Assembly: GCA_947044405.1 (NCBI GenBank)
Contig: CAMRHE010000011.1
Location: forward strand, 3,960,501 to 4,024,500
Direction of reading: 5' to 3'
Length of the DNA: 64,000 nucleotides
Source: Leptodactylus fallax
Taxonomy: Eukaryota > Chordata > Amphibia > Anura > Leptodactylidae
A program made the translations under genes and the position numbers. The notes beneath the pieces were generated by a model, which was not told the origin of the DNA, ran no database searches, and was given only the letters and a program-made list of their open reading frames with translations. Positions 45,556 to 56,412 of this stretch are shown here, piece by piece (position 1 is the stretch's first letter; each line of letters opens with the position of its first letter).

Positions 45556-46961
45556 CAGTGGTGTAACCCCCTGCGACCACGATCGGGCCCAGAGGGGTAC
45601 GGGGCCTGCGGCCAGCTAGAAATGGCCTGGGCCCCAGACCACCATGATAGTGGTCGGGGAAAGCCTTGTTCCCCAACCGCTATACATATAAATAAAAAAT
45701 ACTTATACTCACCTATCCTGGGCTGAGCATCTTCTCCAGTCACATGGGGTGCGTCGGCGTAATGACGTCATTGCGCCACGTGTGACTGCTGGAGCACGAG
45801 ACCTCAGTCGCCGAACAGAAGAGGATGCCGCAGGTAGAAAGACAGAGCAAGGAAGCTCCGGAGAGGTAAGGTAAGGTGAGTATAAGTGTTTGTTATTTTT
45901 AACCTCTTCTCCTGGGCCTCTTCTTATTATAGTCTGGGGTCTGAGGAGACGCCAGAGTATAATAATAGCACCGGCTCTAGGATGGGGGCTCTTGGAAGCT
46001 CAAAATACCGCGTGGGGTCCACTGTGAGAATATAATACTGTGTGGGGGCCACTGTGAGAATATAATACTGTGTGGGGGCCACTGTGCGAATATAATACTG
46101 TGTGGGGGCCACTGTGAGAATATAATACTATGGGGGGGCTACTGTGAGTATATAATACTGTGTGGGGGCCACTGTAGGCATAAAATACTGTGTGGGAGCC
46201 ACTGCGGAGCAAGTAACACTGTTTGGGGGCCACTGTGAGAATATAATACTTTGTGGGGGCCCACTGTGAGAATATATTAGGAGAATATAATACTTTGTGG
46301 GGGCCCACTGTGAGAATATAATACTGTGGGGGGGCCACTGTGAGCATATAATACTGTGGGGGGGGCTACTGTGAGTATATAATACTGTGTGGGGGCTACT
46401 GTGAGCATATAATACTGTGTGGGGGCCACTGTGAGAATATAATACTGTGGGGGGGGCCACTGTGAGCATATAATACTGTGGGGGGGCCACTGTGAGCATA
46501 TAATACTGTGTGGCGGCCACTGTGAGCATATAATACTGTGTGGGGGCCACTGTAGGCATAAAATACTGTGTGGGGGCCACTGTAGGCATAAAATACTGTG
46601 TGGGAGCCACTGCGGAGCAAGTAACACTGTTTGGGGGCCACTGTGGAGCATGTAACACTGTTGGGGCCCTTGCAGAGCACGTAACACTGTCTGGGGGCAA
46701 CTGCGGAGCACGTAATACTGCGTGGTGGCCACTGTGGAGCACGTAATACTGTCCCAGTATTGTTTACATGCCGGGTGCTTCTTACTCACCTTATTCTTGA
46801 TAACTGCAGTTGTTGATACTAAAGCTGTATCCCTTTCAAGTATCTGAGATATCGCTGCAGCACCCGTAACCGTCACAATCAAGAACTCGCTCTAGCGAGG
46901 GGGTAGGGGCCCCTGGACAAAAGTTTGCGCCGGGGCCCACAAGACTTTGGTTACCCCACTG
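45556..46961. mobile_element. Non-autonomous hAT-type element, TSD CCTGGTGG
   Basis: Ends CAGTGGTGTAACCCCC and (reverse complement) CAGTGGGGTAACCAAA; CCTGGTGG at 45548-45555 and 46962-46969. 1406 bp. The interior has TGACGTCA at 45763-45770, GGTAAGG/GTGAGTATAA near 45868, a diverged hairpin at 45927-45966 and the longest minisatellite. Confidence 0.92.
46015..46745 (+). repeat. Minisatellite, 28-bp unit, about 26 copies
   Basis: Unit TGTGGGGGCCACTGTGAGAA then TATAATAC. ORFs on the other strand across it (QWPPHSII-type peptides) are repeat artefacts. Confidence 0.95.
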
Positions 46962-47349
46962 CCTGGTGGTCTGGTGTCCTCCCAGCGTGGTGTGGTCCTT
47001 TTGCTCAGCTGTCTTCTTGAAGTGGAATTCCCTGCTGGCTATGACGTCCCCGGGTCTCTTCCTGTGGCCACTGTCACGTGTGGTGGGGATTTCTACCAGA
47101 AGACAACAAGGGAGCTGCAGGACGTACCACACTGGGAAACACGGAGCTCCGGGTACAGGTGAGTATGTTTTTTTTTTTTGTTTGTTTGTTTTGTTTTTTT
47201 TTCCACCTTTCCCGGCCTCATTAAAAAAATAAAATATTAGCCTGGACAACCCCATTAAGGCTGGGTTCACACCTGCGCCTGGTACACGTTCGGGATTTCC
47301 GTCCCGTAGCGTAAATAAAACTGATCGCACACTCACACCTGATGTCATC

Positions 47350-47538
47350 CCATCCCATATGTGATATTGGATCATTTTCCTCTATAAATAAATGACGAAG
47401 TCTAATATTTTTGACTCATTTGTTTGATTTTAACTTTGTCTGCTTTTAGGACTTGTGAGAAAATCTGATGTAGTTTTTAGGTACAAATTTAGAAAATTTA
47501 AACATTTTGAATGGTCCACAAACTTTAAAGCACCACTG
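47350..47538 (-). mobile_element. Solo end of a further Tc1-like family
   Basis: The text GGATCATTTTCCTCTATAAA to TTTAAAGCACCACTG, then TA, is the terminal inverted repeat of a Tc1 family whose outer end reads CAGTGGTGCTTTAAAGTTTG. No second end or transposase is nearby. Confidence 0.75.
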
Positions 47539-47540
47539 TA

Positions 47541-48424
47541 CATCCTGGACCCCATTATGGACACTTGATCAAAGCTATTATACTGCTACCTGTCATATAT
47601 AATTCCTCAGTGATGCTCTTTTTAGTCTGCCATAGGGAAACTTTTTCCCTCTGGCCTATTGTATTTTAGTTGACAGATAGCAGAGTTCCCCGTAATGTAA
47701 CTCTGCTACCTTTCATTTATAATTCTCAGGTGATGCTCCCTTTACTTCTCCATGGGTAGAATTATAATTAACAGTCACAGGTAGGTAGCATATTATAGTT
47801 GACAGTCACTCACAAAATGGTGCTGCATTATAGTAGATAATTAGTAGACTCCCCCTATCATATAGCCACGAAATGTGAAAGATGTTGAGTGTAGTCACTT
47901 GTAGGGAAAGTGTACCGTTCACATTTACAACAGCAGTTAATCTGGTTGTTTTTACCTGGTTCACCTTGCTGCAGTTATGGGATGTACTCCCCCTGGTGGC
48001 CAAACTAGGGAAAAATTAAAAATGATTTAATTTTTACAATTTCCATCTTTGTGAAACTATAGCAGTACAATTTTTTTTAAATATTCAAAAAATAAATTAA
48101 TAAAAAAAATAACTTTTCGACACATTCCCTTTAAAGTGGTTGTTAGGAGAACATGGCTGTTCTCCTTAAGAAACAGCATTAATCCTATCCACAGGTTTTG
48201 TCTGGTATTGCGGCTTATCTCAATTGAAGTGAATATTTGGTGTGAAGTAGCCATATTCTTCTAATCCTGTACAACTCTTTCAAGCACGGTGACCCACTAT
48301 GCTCTTTATGTGCACTAGTTAGGCCCATGCCATCATATACTGTATTTATTGGGTCCATGGGGGAGGATTTTACTTTATACTTTGTGTCTACTTTACATAA
48401 AGTACCCTTTGCTAGGATCCAGGT

Positions 48425-48426
<2 letters not shown>
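47541..48426. other. Intergenic sequence, no gene seen
   Basis: CTGCTACCTGTCATATATAA and CTGCTACCTTTCATTTATAA (about 47580 and 47702) suggest a weak internal duplication. TTTAAAGTGGTTGTTAGGAG near 48131 may be a decayed TTAA-type MITE end. Confidence 0.4.
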
Positions 48427-48460
<34 letters not shown>

Positions 48461-49887
48461 TTTATTTATATAACGCCAACATATTCTGTAGCACTTTACA
48501 AATAAGAGGACTCATGAACAGACAATATGAGACATTAGGAGTGATGGCACTGTTCGCAAGAGCTTACATTCTATGAGGAGATAGGGGGACACAAGAGGTC
48601 AGAGGGCTTGTTTGCAGCCATCTTTTAATAGAAAAGGTTATGTAATTGAAGCTATATGAGCGAGTCACCAGTCAGTATCTGTGAATAAACATATACTAAG
48701 TGCAAGGAGTGCAGCGTAAGTTCTAGATGGAGAGGACAGGATCTAAGGAACAGAGGAGGAAGGATAAAAGGTGTTATTGTTCTACACCTCCGCACACTAC
48801 GTGTTCAGGTCATGTGATAAGCCTGACCAAACAGATGTGATTTTAGGGCAGTTTTGAAGCTGCTGTAGTTGGGGATTAATCAGATTGTCCAGGGTAAAAC
48901 GTTCCAGAGCACCGGTGCAGCTTGAGAAAAGTCTTGGAGACGGGAGTGGGACATTCAGATAACAGAGGATGCAACTCTAAAGTCACTGGCAGAACGGAGA
49001 GGACGGTTAGGGCAGTAGACAGTGACGAGAGAGGAGATATAGGGGGGATCAGCGCTATGGATGGTAAGTGTGATAATTTTATATTATATTCTGTGATGGA
49101 TGGGCAACCAATACAGCGACTGACACAAGGTAGATGCGTCTGTGTATCAGTTTGACAGAAAGATGATTCTGGAGGCTGCATTCAGGACAGATTGTAGTGG
49201 GGAGACTTTAGTAAGAGGAAGCCCAATTAGAAGATAATTGCAGTAATGAAGACGAGAGAGAATCAGAGCGACAATGAGGGTTTTTAATATTTCCACGGTG
49301 AGAAAAGGGCAAATTCTAGAGATGTTTTTAAGGTTCAGGTGGCAAGAGCGTGCAAGTGTCTGAATATGTGGGGTAAAGGTGAGATCTGAATCAAATACAA
49401 CCCCCAGATAGTGGGCATGCCGCCTTGGGATAATAGTAAGGCCACAGACAAAAGTGTAGGGTTAGGTCGGTTAGTAGACGAAAGGAACACAAGAAGTTCA
49501 GTTTTTGAAAGATTCAATTTCAGATAAAGAGAAGACATGATGTTAGAGACAGCAGAGAATCAATCACTGGTGTTCTGTAGTAGTGCAGGGGTGATGTCAC
49601 GGGATGAAGTATATAGTTGGGTGTCATCAGCATAAAGATGGTATTGAAAGCCAAATCTGCTGATGGTTTGTCCAATTGGGGCTGTGTACAGAGAGAAGAG
49701 GAGGGGACCTAGCCTTGAGGAACCCCAACCTCAAGGGACAGAGGAGAAGAAATAACACCAGCGAATGATACACTAAATGAGCGGTCAGAGAGATAGGAAA
49801 AAAACCAAGAGAGAGCGGTATCCCTGAGGCCGATAGAGTTGAGCATAGTGAGGAGGAGTTGGTGGTCTACAGTGTCAAATTGCCTTT
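48427..49887 (-). mobile_element. L2-clade LINE, antisense, 5'-truncated
   Basis: (AAT)n at 48427-48461 is the 3' tail, followed inward by CTTTATTTATATAACGCCAA and L2 coding remnants. On the - strand, SSLYLKLNLSKTELL is at about 49490-49538, and the YADD codons are at 49622-49633. It starts near the [13 protein letters not shown] motif (about 49840-49887). Broken by stops; non-functional. Confidence 0.87.
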
Positions 49888-50948
49888 ACTTGAAACTTTA
49901 GAACAGCCCACAAGTGAGTTTGCGCACCTTATTTGCCTGGGTGCCTGACAACAGAACCACATGAACGGTCATGAATATAGTGAAAATCTCCAGAAGCCAT
50001 ACAGAGAGACTGTAAGGCATTCATCTGAATTTATATATTCTTAGTAAACTTACAAGGAATGCATACTATGCTGTGGAGTGGTGCAAGTTCACCCTAAGTT
50101 CATGCCTTCTGAAGATCATGCATTTCACTGTAACCTGATTAACTGTCATCTAGCTTTAGAGTTGTCCAAACTTCTGGTGCTGTAAAGTTAAACAGAGGAG
50201 ATAATCCCACATACCTGAGCATGTGTATTGAGAAGAACTAGTAAAAAAACTGAATTTTTTTTTTTTCTGTATGAGAATACTGCTGGCAGGTTTTACAGGT
50301 TCTGTATCAGGAGCAGCTTGTCTGGCAATGATACTGTTGGTGGAGCTCATTGACTTTCTTTTTCCCTAAATTGTAAATAACTTCTCAATTTATATTGCAT
50401 TTTGTTATTTTTAAAGATTGTAAGATCCTTTGAAGGTCCATGTCTTTTGTGTATAAAAATTCTGTGAATTTTCAGTTTCTTGTATAACACCATGTCTGAA
50501 GAAGAGAGCTAGTACTCTCGAAAGCTTACCATCAAATATACAGTACTCAGTTAGCCTCTAAAAGGTATCAACTGATTTCTTCACTCTTCTACTGCCTTCG
50601 GCATGGTCAGCCTTTGGATTTTTTTAGCCAAAGAAGGCTACATCTGACTGTGTATGTGGAGTTCATCTGATCACACCATTAGATCCTTTAGGTTATAAGA
50701 ACACATATAGGTAAACATACAAGTTGTTAGATCATAGTAACTATAAAAGGAAAGTTTCCTTTACCTATCTTTGACAATAAAATGATGACAGTAAAGGATG
50801 TAAGTTACATGCCTAACATGACAACGACCATGATAAACTATTCGTCCAAGATCTGGTTAATGGGTTTAAACAGATAAATTCACTTCAAACCTAAATATTC
50901 ACCATGACTGTTATGAACCCTGAGGTCACCTGGTATTTTCCTTTCCCA
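49888..50948. other. Intergenic; one unclassified repeat-like block
   Basis: The block at about 50380-50600, with GAAGAAGAGAGCTAGTACTC then TCGAAAGCTTACC and GTTAGCCTCTAAAAGGTATC, looks like the 3' end of a retroelement family (Penelope-like or similar; from memory, not certain). No gene found. Confidence 0.4.
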
Positions 50949-51212
50949 ACATTTTATTTATATAGCACCAACATATTCCGCAGCACTTTACAAATTGTAG
51001 GGTTCAAGTACAAGTTCAAGGGTTCAAGTACAAAAAGATACATTACAGAGTAATAGTCAATTCCCACAATGGGACTGAGGGCTCTGCTCGCAAGAGCTTA
51101 CAATCTATGAGGTAGAGGGGGTGACGCAAGAGATAGCAGGGGCGGCATCAGAGGTAGCATTGCTTATACAGTGGAGAAGCCGTTTTTGCAATAGAGGTTA
51201 CTTTCATTACAC

Positions 51213-51683
51213 TGTGACAATTTGGGGGGATTAGTCTCAATGGCAGCAGGCTCCTGGACCTGACATTGATGTTCGTGGTACTGGGCGCCGGCGAAGCAGC
51301 GTGCAGACGGTGCTAGTGTAAAGTAAAATGGCTTTATTTCAGCTTAGGAAAAAGGTGGCACATAACAAAACAAAAACAGCCTGGGCCACAGTTAGGGCAC
51401 TAACTCACTGCTTGACCTCTATCTATGCTCTGGGGCAACAAGCAGCCTGACTTATGCTCCGCTTGAGCCAAAAGTCCTCTTTTGGACCTCAGCCCTCCTG
51501 GGACAGACCGCCTGTCTGTCCTTGGCTGGTTCCCCAGTCCCTGCTTCCTGCAGGACTCGACAGCAGCTCTGCCGCTGTATCCACTCCCTTTGGAGTTACG
51601 CCCCACCCATAGGTGTGGCTGAGGGCCTTTTCAGGCCTGGCCTTGGGTCGCTCCCTAGCGCCCTCTAGGTTCATATTCTCACA
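51213..51683 (-). repeat. Solo LTR, 471 bp, TSD ACAC
   Basis: TGTGACAATTTG at the left and ATTCTCACA at the right give TG...CA ends with a TGTGA/TCACA inverse pair. ACAC sits at 51209-51212 and 51684-51687. AATAAA is on the - strand (GCTGAAATAAAGCC), which sets the orientation. A solo LTR forms by recombination between the two LTRs of a retroelement; Gypsy and ERV groups are both possible. Confidence 0.78.
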
Positions 51684-52341
51684 ACACATAAATAAAGTGT
51701 GTGAGCTATCACCAGTCAGTGTCCTTTATTGTGCTGATGGTGCCTGGATATATAAGTTTACAGTCCGATACGGCATCATATCTTGTGGGGTAATGCAGGA
51801 TCGTGAACAGAGGAGGGTTCGTTTTAGGGATTTTAACTGTGGAAGGGTTTACATTAGGAATTGTGATAGGCCTGTCTGAAGAGTGTCTTTAGTTTGCACT
51901 TGAAGCTGTAGAAATTGGGAGTTAATCTGATTGTCCAGGGTAGAGTATTCCAGAGAAGTGGTGCAACTCGGGAGAAGTCTTGGATACAGGAGTGGAAGGT
52001 TCTGATAATAGAGGATGTTAGTCTTAGGTCATTGAGTAAATGGAGAGTATGGGTTGGGCGATAGACAGAGATGAAGGAGGAAATGTAGGGAGGTGCAGCA
52101 TTATGGAGAGCCTTGTGGATGAGAGTGATACATTTAGATTGTATTCTGTATTGAATAGGCAGCCAATGCAGTGACTGACACAGAGGCATCGCTGTAGCAT
52201 CTAGACTGACAGATGAGCCTGGCTGCTGAATATAGAATAGATTGTAGAGAGGAGAGTTTAGTAAGGGGAAGACAGATTAGTAAGGAGTTACAGTAGTCAA
52301 GTCAAGGGTGAATCAAAGTGACAATAAAGGTCTTTAATGTA

Positions 52342-53251
52342 CAGTTGAAACCAGAAGTTTACATACACTATATAAAAAGACACATATACATGTTTTTCTC
52401 ACTATCTTACGTGAAATCAGAATAAACCTTTTCCATTTTAGGTCAATTAGGATTACCAAAATTATTTATATTTGCCAAATGCCAGAATATTTAGAGAGAG
52501 AGAATTTTTTAAGGCATTTTGAAAAAGGGAGAAGCTTGCAAGCCTAAGAACACCATCACAACTGAGAAACACGGGAGTGGCAGCATCATGTTGTGGGGTT
52601 GTTTTGCTGCAGGAGGGACTGGTGCACTTCACAAAATAGATGGCATCATGAGGAAAGAACATTATGTGGCAATACTGAAGCAATATCTCAAGACATTAGC
52701 CAGAAAGTTAAAGCTTGGGTACAAATGGGTCTTCCAAATGGACAATGACCCGAAGCATACTGCCAAACTGGTTATAAAGTGGCTTAAGGAAAACAAAGTC
52801 AATGTTTTAAAGTGGCCATCACAAAGCCCTGATCTCAGTCCTATTGAAAATTTATGGGCAAAGCTGAAAAGGCAGGTGCGAGCAAGGTGGCCTACAAACA
52901 TGGCTCAGTTACACCGGTTCTGTTAGGAGGAATGGGCCCAAATTCCTACCAACTTTTGAGAGAAGCTTGTGGATATCCAAAACGTTTGACCCAAGTCATA
53001 CAGTTAAAGGGCAATGGTACGAAATATTGATGTAACGTATGTAAACTTTTGACTTTGCAGAAAGTAATAGAAAAGCCTTAAAAAATTCTCTCTCTCTCTC
53101 ATTATTCTGGCATTTGGCAAATATAAATAGTTTTGGTAATCCTAATTGACCTAAAACAGGAAAGGTTTATTCTGATTTCATGTCAGATAGTGAGGAAAAC
53201 CATGAATATGTGTCTTTCTATATAGTGTATGTAAACTTCTGGTTTCAACTG
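52342..53251 (+). mobile_element. Tc1-like element with internal deletion (910 bp)
   Basis: Ends CAGTTGAAACCAGAAGTTTA on both sides in inverse orientation, flanked by TA (52340-52341, 53252-53253). Long TIRs of the Sleeping Beauty-like structure (inner match TTTGCCAAATGCCAGAATA). The first half of the transposase gene is missing. Confidence 0.92.
52519..53031 (+). pseudogene. C-terminal half of a Tc1 transposase
   Basis: Open from 52519 to a TAG at 52924-52926: [33 protein letters not shown] (second D), SPDLSPIENLWAKLK (E). Coding similarity continues after the TAG to about 53031. The helix-turn-helix domain and first catalytic D are deleted, so it is inactive. Confidence 0.9.
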
Positions 53252-53290
53252 TATCTGTGGTAAGGAAAGGTCGGATTATGGAGATTCAGC

Positions 53291-53943
53291 AGTTTAACAG
53301 GGTCAAATAGTCAGTTTTGTTATGCATTGCATACATTGTTCATTTGGCTAGAAAAATCACCAGTTGCAACAGTGTTTCCTCTGGGTAATAAGCAGGCAAA
53401 GTGGTAGTATAAGTAGGTTTATAGTGTGAACAAAACAACTGCCTATATCCATTGGTCTAGTTCAGGAGAACTCAACCCATGGCCACTGATGCTGTTCTAT
53501 CTACAAATTTAATGGAGGGTCATCCATTCTCCTGATATCTAAAAGTAAAAAAAAATTGGATCCCTTACCATCAGACATTTGTAATGTGGAATGGAGTGGT
53601 CATATTGACAGTGTGACAGATTATACAACTCTGGTCTAAATCATTGCTTTTTTACAGTCCTTGAATACCCCAAACAGGTCATGATATTATAATATCTCAT
53701 AGAGAGAAGATAATAAAAATATCACCAGGGCAATACTAAGAAATCCTGAATAAATTACCTGGAACAGAGATTCATTATTGACAAGTATAAAGCTATACAT
53801 TTTGGAGCACAAATGTGCATGCCATCTATCCCTTGAATGGATCACAATTGAGTGACTCTCCAATTGAAAATAATTTAGATTTACAGTTATTATTGGTAAT
53901 AGACTAAATTATAGCACTCAATGTCAGACTTCTGCATTGAGAG
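53291..53943. other. Intergenic sequence, no gene seen
   Basis: No repeat or coding sequence recognised before the hAT target duplication. Confidence 0.45.
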
Positions 53944-54384
53944 CTAATAAGTAGAGATGAGCGAATTTATCAAAGATTTGTTTCGACCAATTCTCCGAAG
54001 TTTCCAAAAAGATTTGCTTCAATCCAAATTAATTTGCAGCGAATCGCGTTAAAAAACAGCTATTTCCTGGCGTCAGAGCCTGTATAGTGGTGAGAAAAAC
54101 TGTGCCTTGCAGTAACACGCATAGGGAGCCTGCTGTGATAGTGAAACAATACTGTGAGTCAGTATGACAGGCACATGAAAGGCGGCGCTCTTAGAACCAC
54201 TGCACACTTCACTTATTTGGCCAGTTATGGGGCCAAAACTGACCAACTAACTCAAATGTGAACTCAGCCTTACAGGTCCATGTTAGTGCCAGGTAAAAAG
54301 AACCATGCAGAGGCCCAACATCCTACTGTAGTGTGAAAAAGCGTACTCCTTTTACACCATTGTCTGCTGATTCCACATACTGTA

Positions 54385-55352
54385 GATGTCTACAGAGTGG
54401 CAAGGCAACATAATGTGGAGTTGGCAGCAGCATAAGGAGGCCATACAGTGACCCAGTGGCAGCAGCATGAGGAGAGCATACAGTGACCCGGTGGCAGCGG
54501 CATGAGGAGGGCATACAATGACCCGGTGGCAGTGGCATGAGGAGGACACAGAGTAGCAAGGCGACATAATGTGGAGTTGGCAGCAGCATGAGGAGGCCAT
54601 ACAGTGACCCAGTGGCAGCAGCATGAGGAGGAAATACAGTGACCCAGTGGAAGCAGCATGAGGAGGCCATACAGTGAACCATGGTGGCAGCACAGTGGCT
54701 CAGTGGTTAGCAGTCCTGGGTTCGAATCCTGCCAAGGACAACATCTGCAAGGAGTTTGTATGTTCTCCCTGTGTTTGCGTGGGTTTCCTCCCACACTCCA
54801 AAGACATACTGATAGGGAATGTAGATTGTGAGTCCTGTATGGGGCAGTGACTGACAATGTCTGTAAAGCGTTGTGGAATATGATGGCGCTATACAAGTAA
54901 GCAAATAAATAAAAAACCAAGGGTAGTGGCATGAGGAGGGCATACAGTGACCCGGAGGCAGCGGCATAAGGAGGCCATGCAGTGACCCAGTGGCAGCAGC
55001 ATGAGGAGGCCACAGAGTGGCAAGGCAACATAATGTGGAGTTGGCAGCAGAATGAGGAGGCCATACAGTGACCCAGCAGAGGCAGCAGCATGAGGAGGGC
55101 ATACAGTGACCCAGTGTCAGCGGAATGAGGAGGGCATACAGTGACCCGGTGGCAACAGCATGTGGAGACCATACAGTGACCCAGTGGCAGCAGCATGAGG
55201 AGCACATACAGTGACCCAGTGGCAGCAGCATAATGAGGCCATAGAGTGACTCGGTGGCAGCAGGATGAGGAGGCTATAGAGTGACCCAGTGACCCAGAAT
55301 GAGTAGGCCACAGAGTGTCAAGGCGACATAATGTGGAGTTGGCAGCAGCATG
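54385..55352. repeat. Minisatellite, unit about 35 bp, inside the hAT
   Basis: Units such as ATGAGGAGGGCATACAGTGA then CCCGGTGGCAGCGGC, mixed with a longer unit containing CAAGGCGACATAATGTGGAG. The array resumes at 56190-56345 after the solo LTR. Large ORFs on the - strand (up to 378 codons) are repeat artefacts. Confidence 0.92.
54682..54916 (+). repeat. tRNA-derived SINE with L2-like tail
   Basis: A-box TGGCTCAGTGG (54696-54706) and B-box GGTTCGAATCC (54719-54729) are typical of a pol III promoter, but only 12 bases apart, so the head has lost part of the tRNA middle. The body (AACATCTGCAAGGAGTTTGT) and the tail with GTGGAATATGATGGCGCTAT resemble the L2 3' end at about 6740-6770. It interrupts the minisatellite. 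Not a functional tRNA gene. Confidence 0.85.
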
Positions 55353-56189
55353 TGCCGCAACCCAGATGGAGGAGACCAGAGGATGGGAGTTGTAGTGGCG
55401 GTTGGTTCTGCCACCTGCTAGGCCGAGCACACTCAGCAAGCACTCCAGTCCCGCTCCTGGGCCGGACACAGTTGTGGGGGTTCCTGCAGCACTACCGGAT
55501 GGTGGTGATATAGTTGTTTCCCCCACGGTGTTTCCAGTTGGAGAGGGGACCTCTCCTCTCTGAGCTGGTGTGGTGTCGGTCAGAAGGGCCCTGATGGTAA
55601 TGCAGGCACGACTCAGGAGTCAGCAGTGCAGGTGAACAAGAACAGTTTTTATTTTGCAACTGGAACAGTAGTAACGGCATCTTCCAAATATGTCAGTGTC
55701 CAATCCCCCAGCCTTGGTTCTAGGAGGGTGCTTATATATAGGCTCTGCTCTCTGCATGTGTTCCTCCTGTCAGGGTCCTCTCCTGCTCCTCCTGGCAAGG
55801 CACCGAAAATGTCCAACAGCTATTCTCCCTTGCTCAGGGCTGTCTTTGGATGAGCCTGGTGCTGATGATATTCCTCCTGGAGGCTGTGAAGGTGACCGTT
55901 GGGCCCTAGTCCAGCTGCAAGATGTAGGGATACTTTGCACCCTCTCTCACCAACTGCACTCACTAGACTGAAGATCAACCATCACCGGGAAGAATAGAAT
56001 CTCCCACAACCCTGCCCAGTGGCCTGTGATAGGCCAGGGCTGAACCAATGCAAAGTTTTGAACACTGCAGGGGGGGAAATCAAGGAAAAGCTGCATAACA
56101 ATCACATTTAACATAGAATTGGACATACCAACACAACCCAGAGGTACAAAAGACAAACAAATTAAAGCAACGGTCTCTGGGATGCTGCA
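55353..56189 (-). repeat. Solo LTR, 837 bp, TSD CATG
   Basis: TGCCGCAACCC at the left and GGGATGCTGCA at the right; CATG at 55349-55352 and 56190-56193, and the host minisatellite unit continues across. GCAAAATAAAAAC on the - strand supplies a polyadenylation signal. The retroelement class is not determined. Confidence 0.75.
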
Positions 56190-56412
56190 CATGAGTAGGC
56201 TATAGAGTGACCCAGTGGCAGCAGCATGAGGATTCCATACAGTGACCCGGTGGCAGCAGGATGAGGAGGCCATAGAGTGACCCAGTGGCAGCAGAATGAG
56301 TAGGCCACAGAGTGGCAAGGCGACATAATGTGGTGGTGGCAGCAGCATGAGGCATCAGGCATTTGTGGTTGGAAATCCTGGCTGATCCACGCCTGATTCA
56401 TCTTGACAAAGG

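Larger units (their letters stand above)
45472..47258. mobile_element. TTAA-type MITE hosting a large hAT element
   Basis: TTGAAAGAGGCTGTCCAGGC at the left; reverse complement TTAATGGGGTTGTCCAGGC at the right, both followed by TAAAATAT or TAATATTT. The inverse halves described at 338-660 flank the hAT insert. Confidence 0.72.
50949..53290 (-). mobile_element. L2-clade LINE, antisense, with two insertions
   Basis: It starts TTTTATTTATATAGCACCAA and continues through the L2 3' UTR. A solo LTR lies at 51213-51683 and a deleted Tc1 at 52342-53251; L2 text is continuous across both. On the - strand, 51854-52189 is still open and encodes the L2 C-terminal block (SLHWLPIQYRIQSKCITLIH, YISSFISVYRPTHTLH, NFYSFKCKLKTLFRQAYHNS). 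Confidence 0.87.

Noticed and set aside
46128..46882. Overlapping - strand ORFs of about 200 codons
   Set aside because: Translation of the 28-bp minisatellite; two frames are both open because the unit lacks stops.
54696..54729. tRNA gene
   Set aside because: A- and B-boxes are present but too close, no cloverleaf can form, and the body and tail are those of a SINE.
54390..55526. Long - strand ORF of 378 codons and several overlapping ones
   Set aside because: Made of minisatellite units (peptide repeats such as LLPLGHCM); no domain, and it crosses a SINE and part of a solo LTR.
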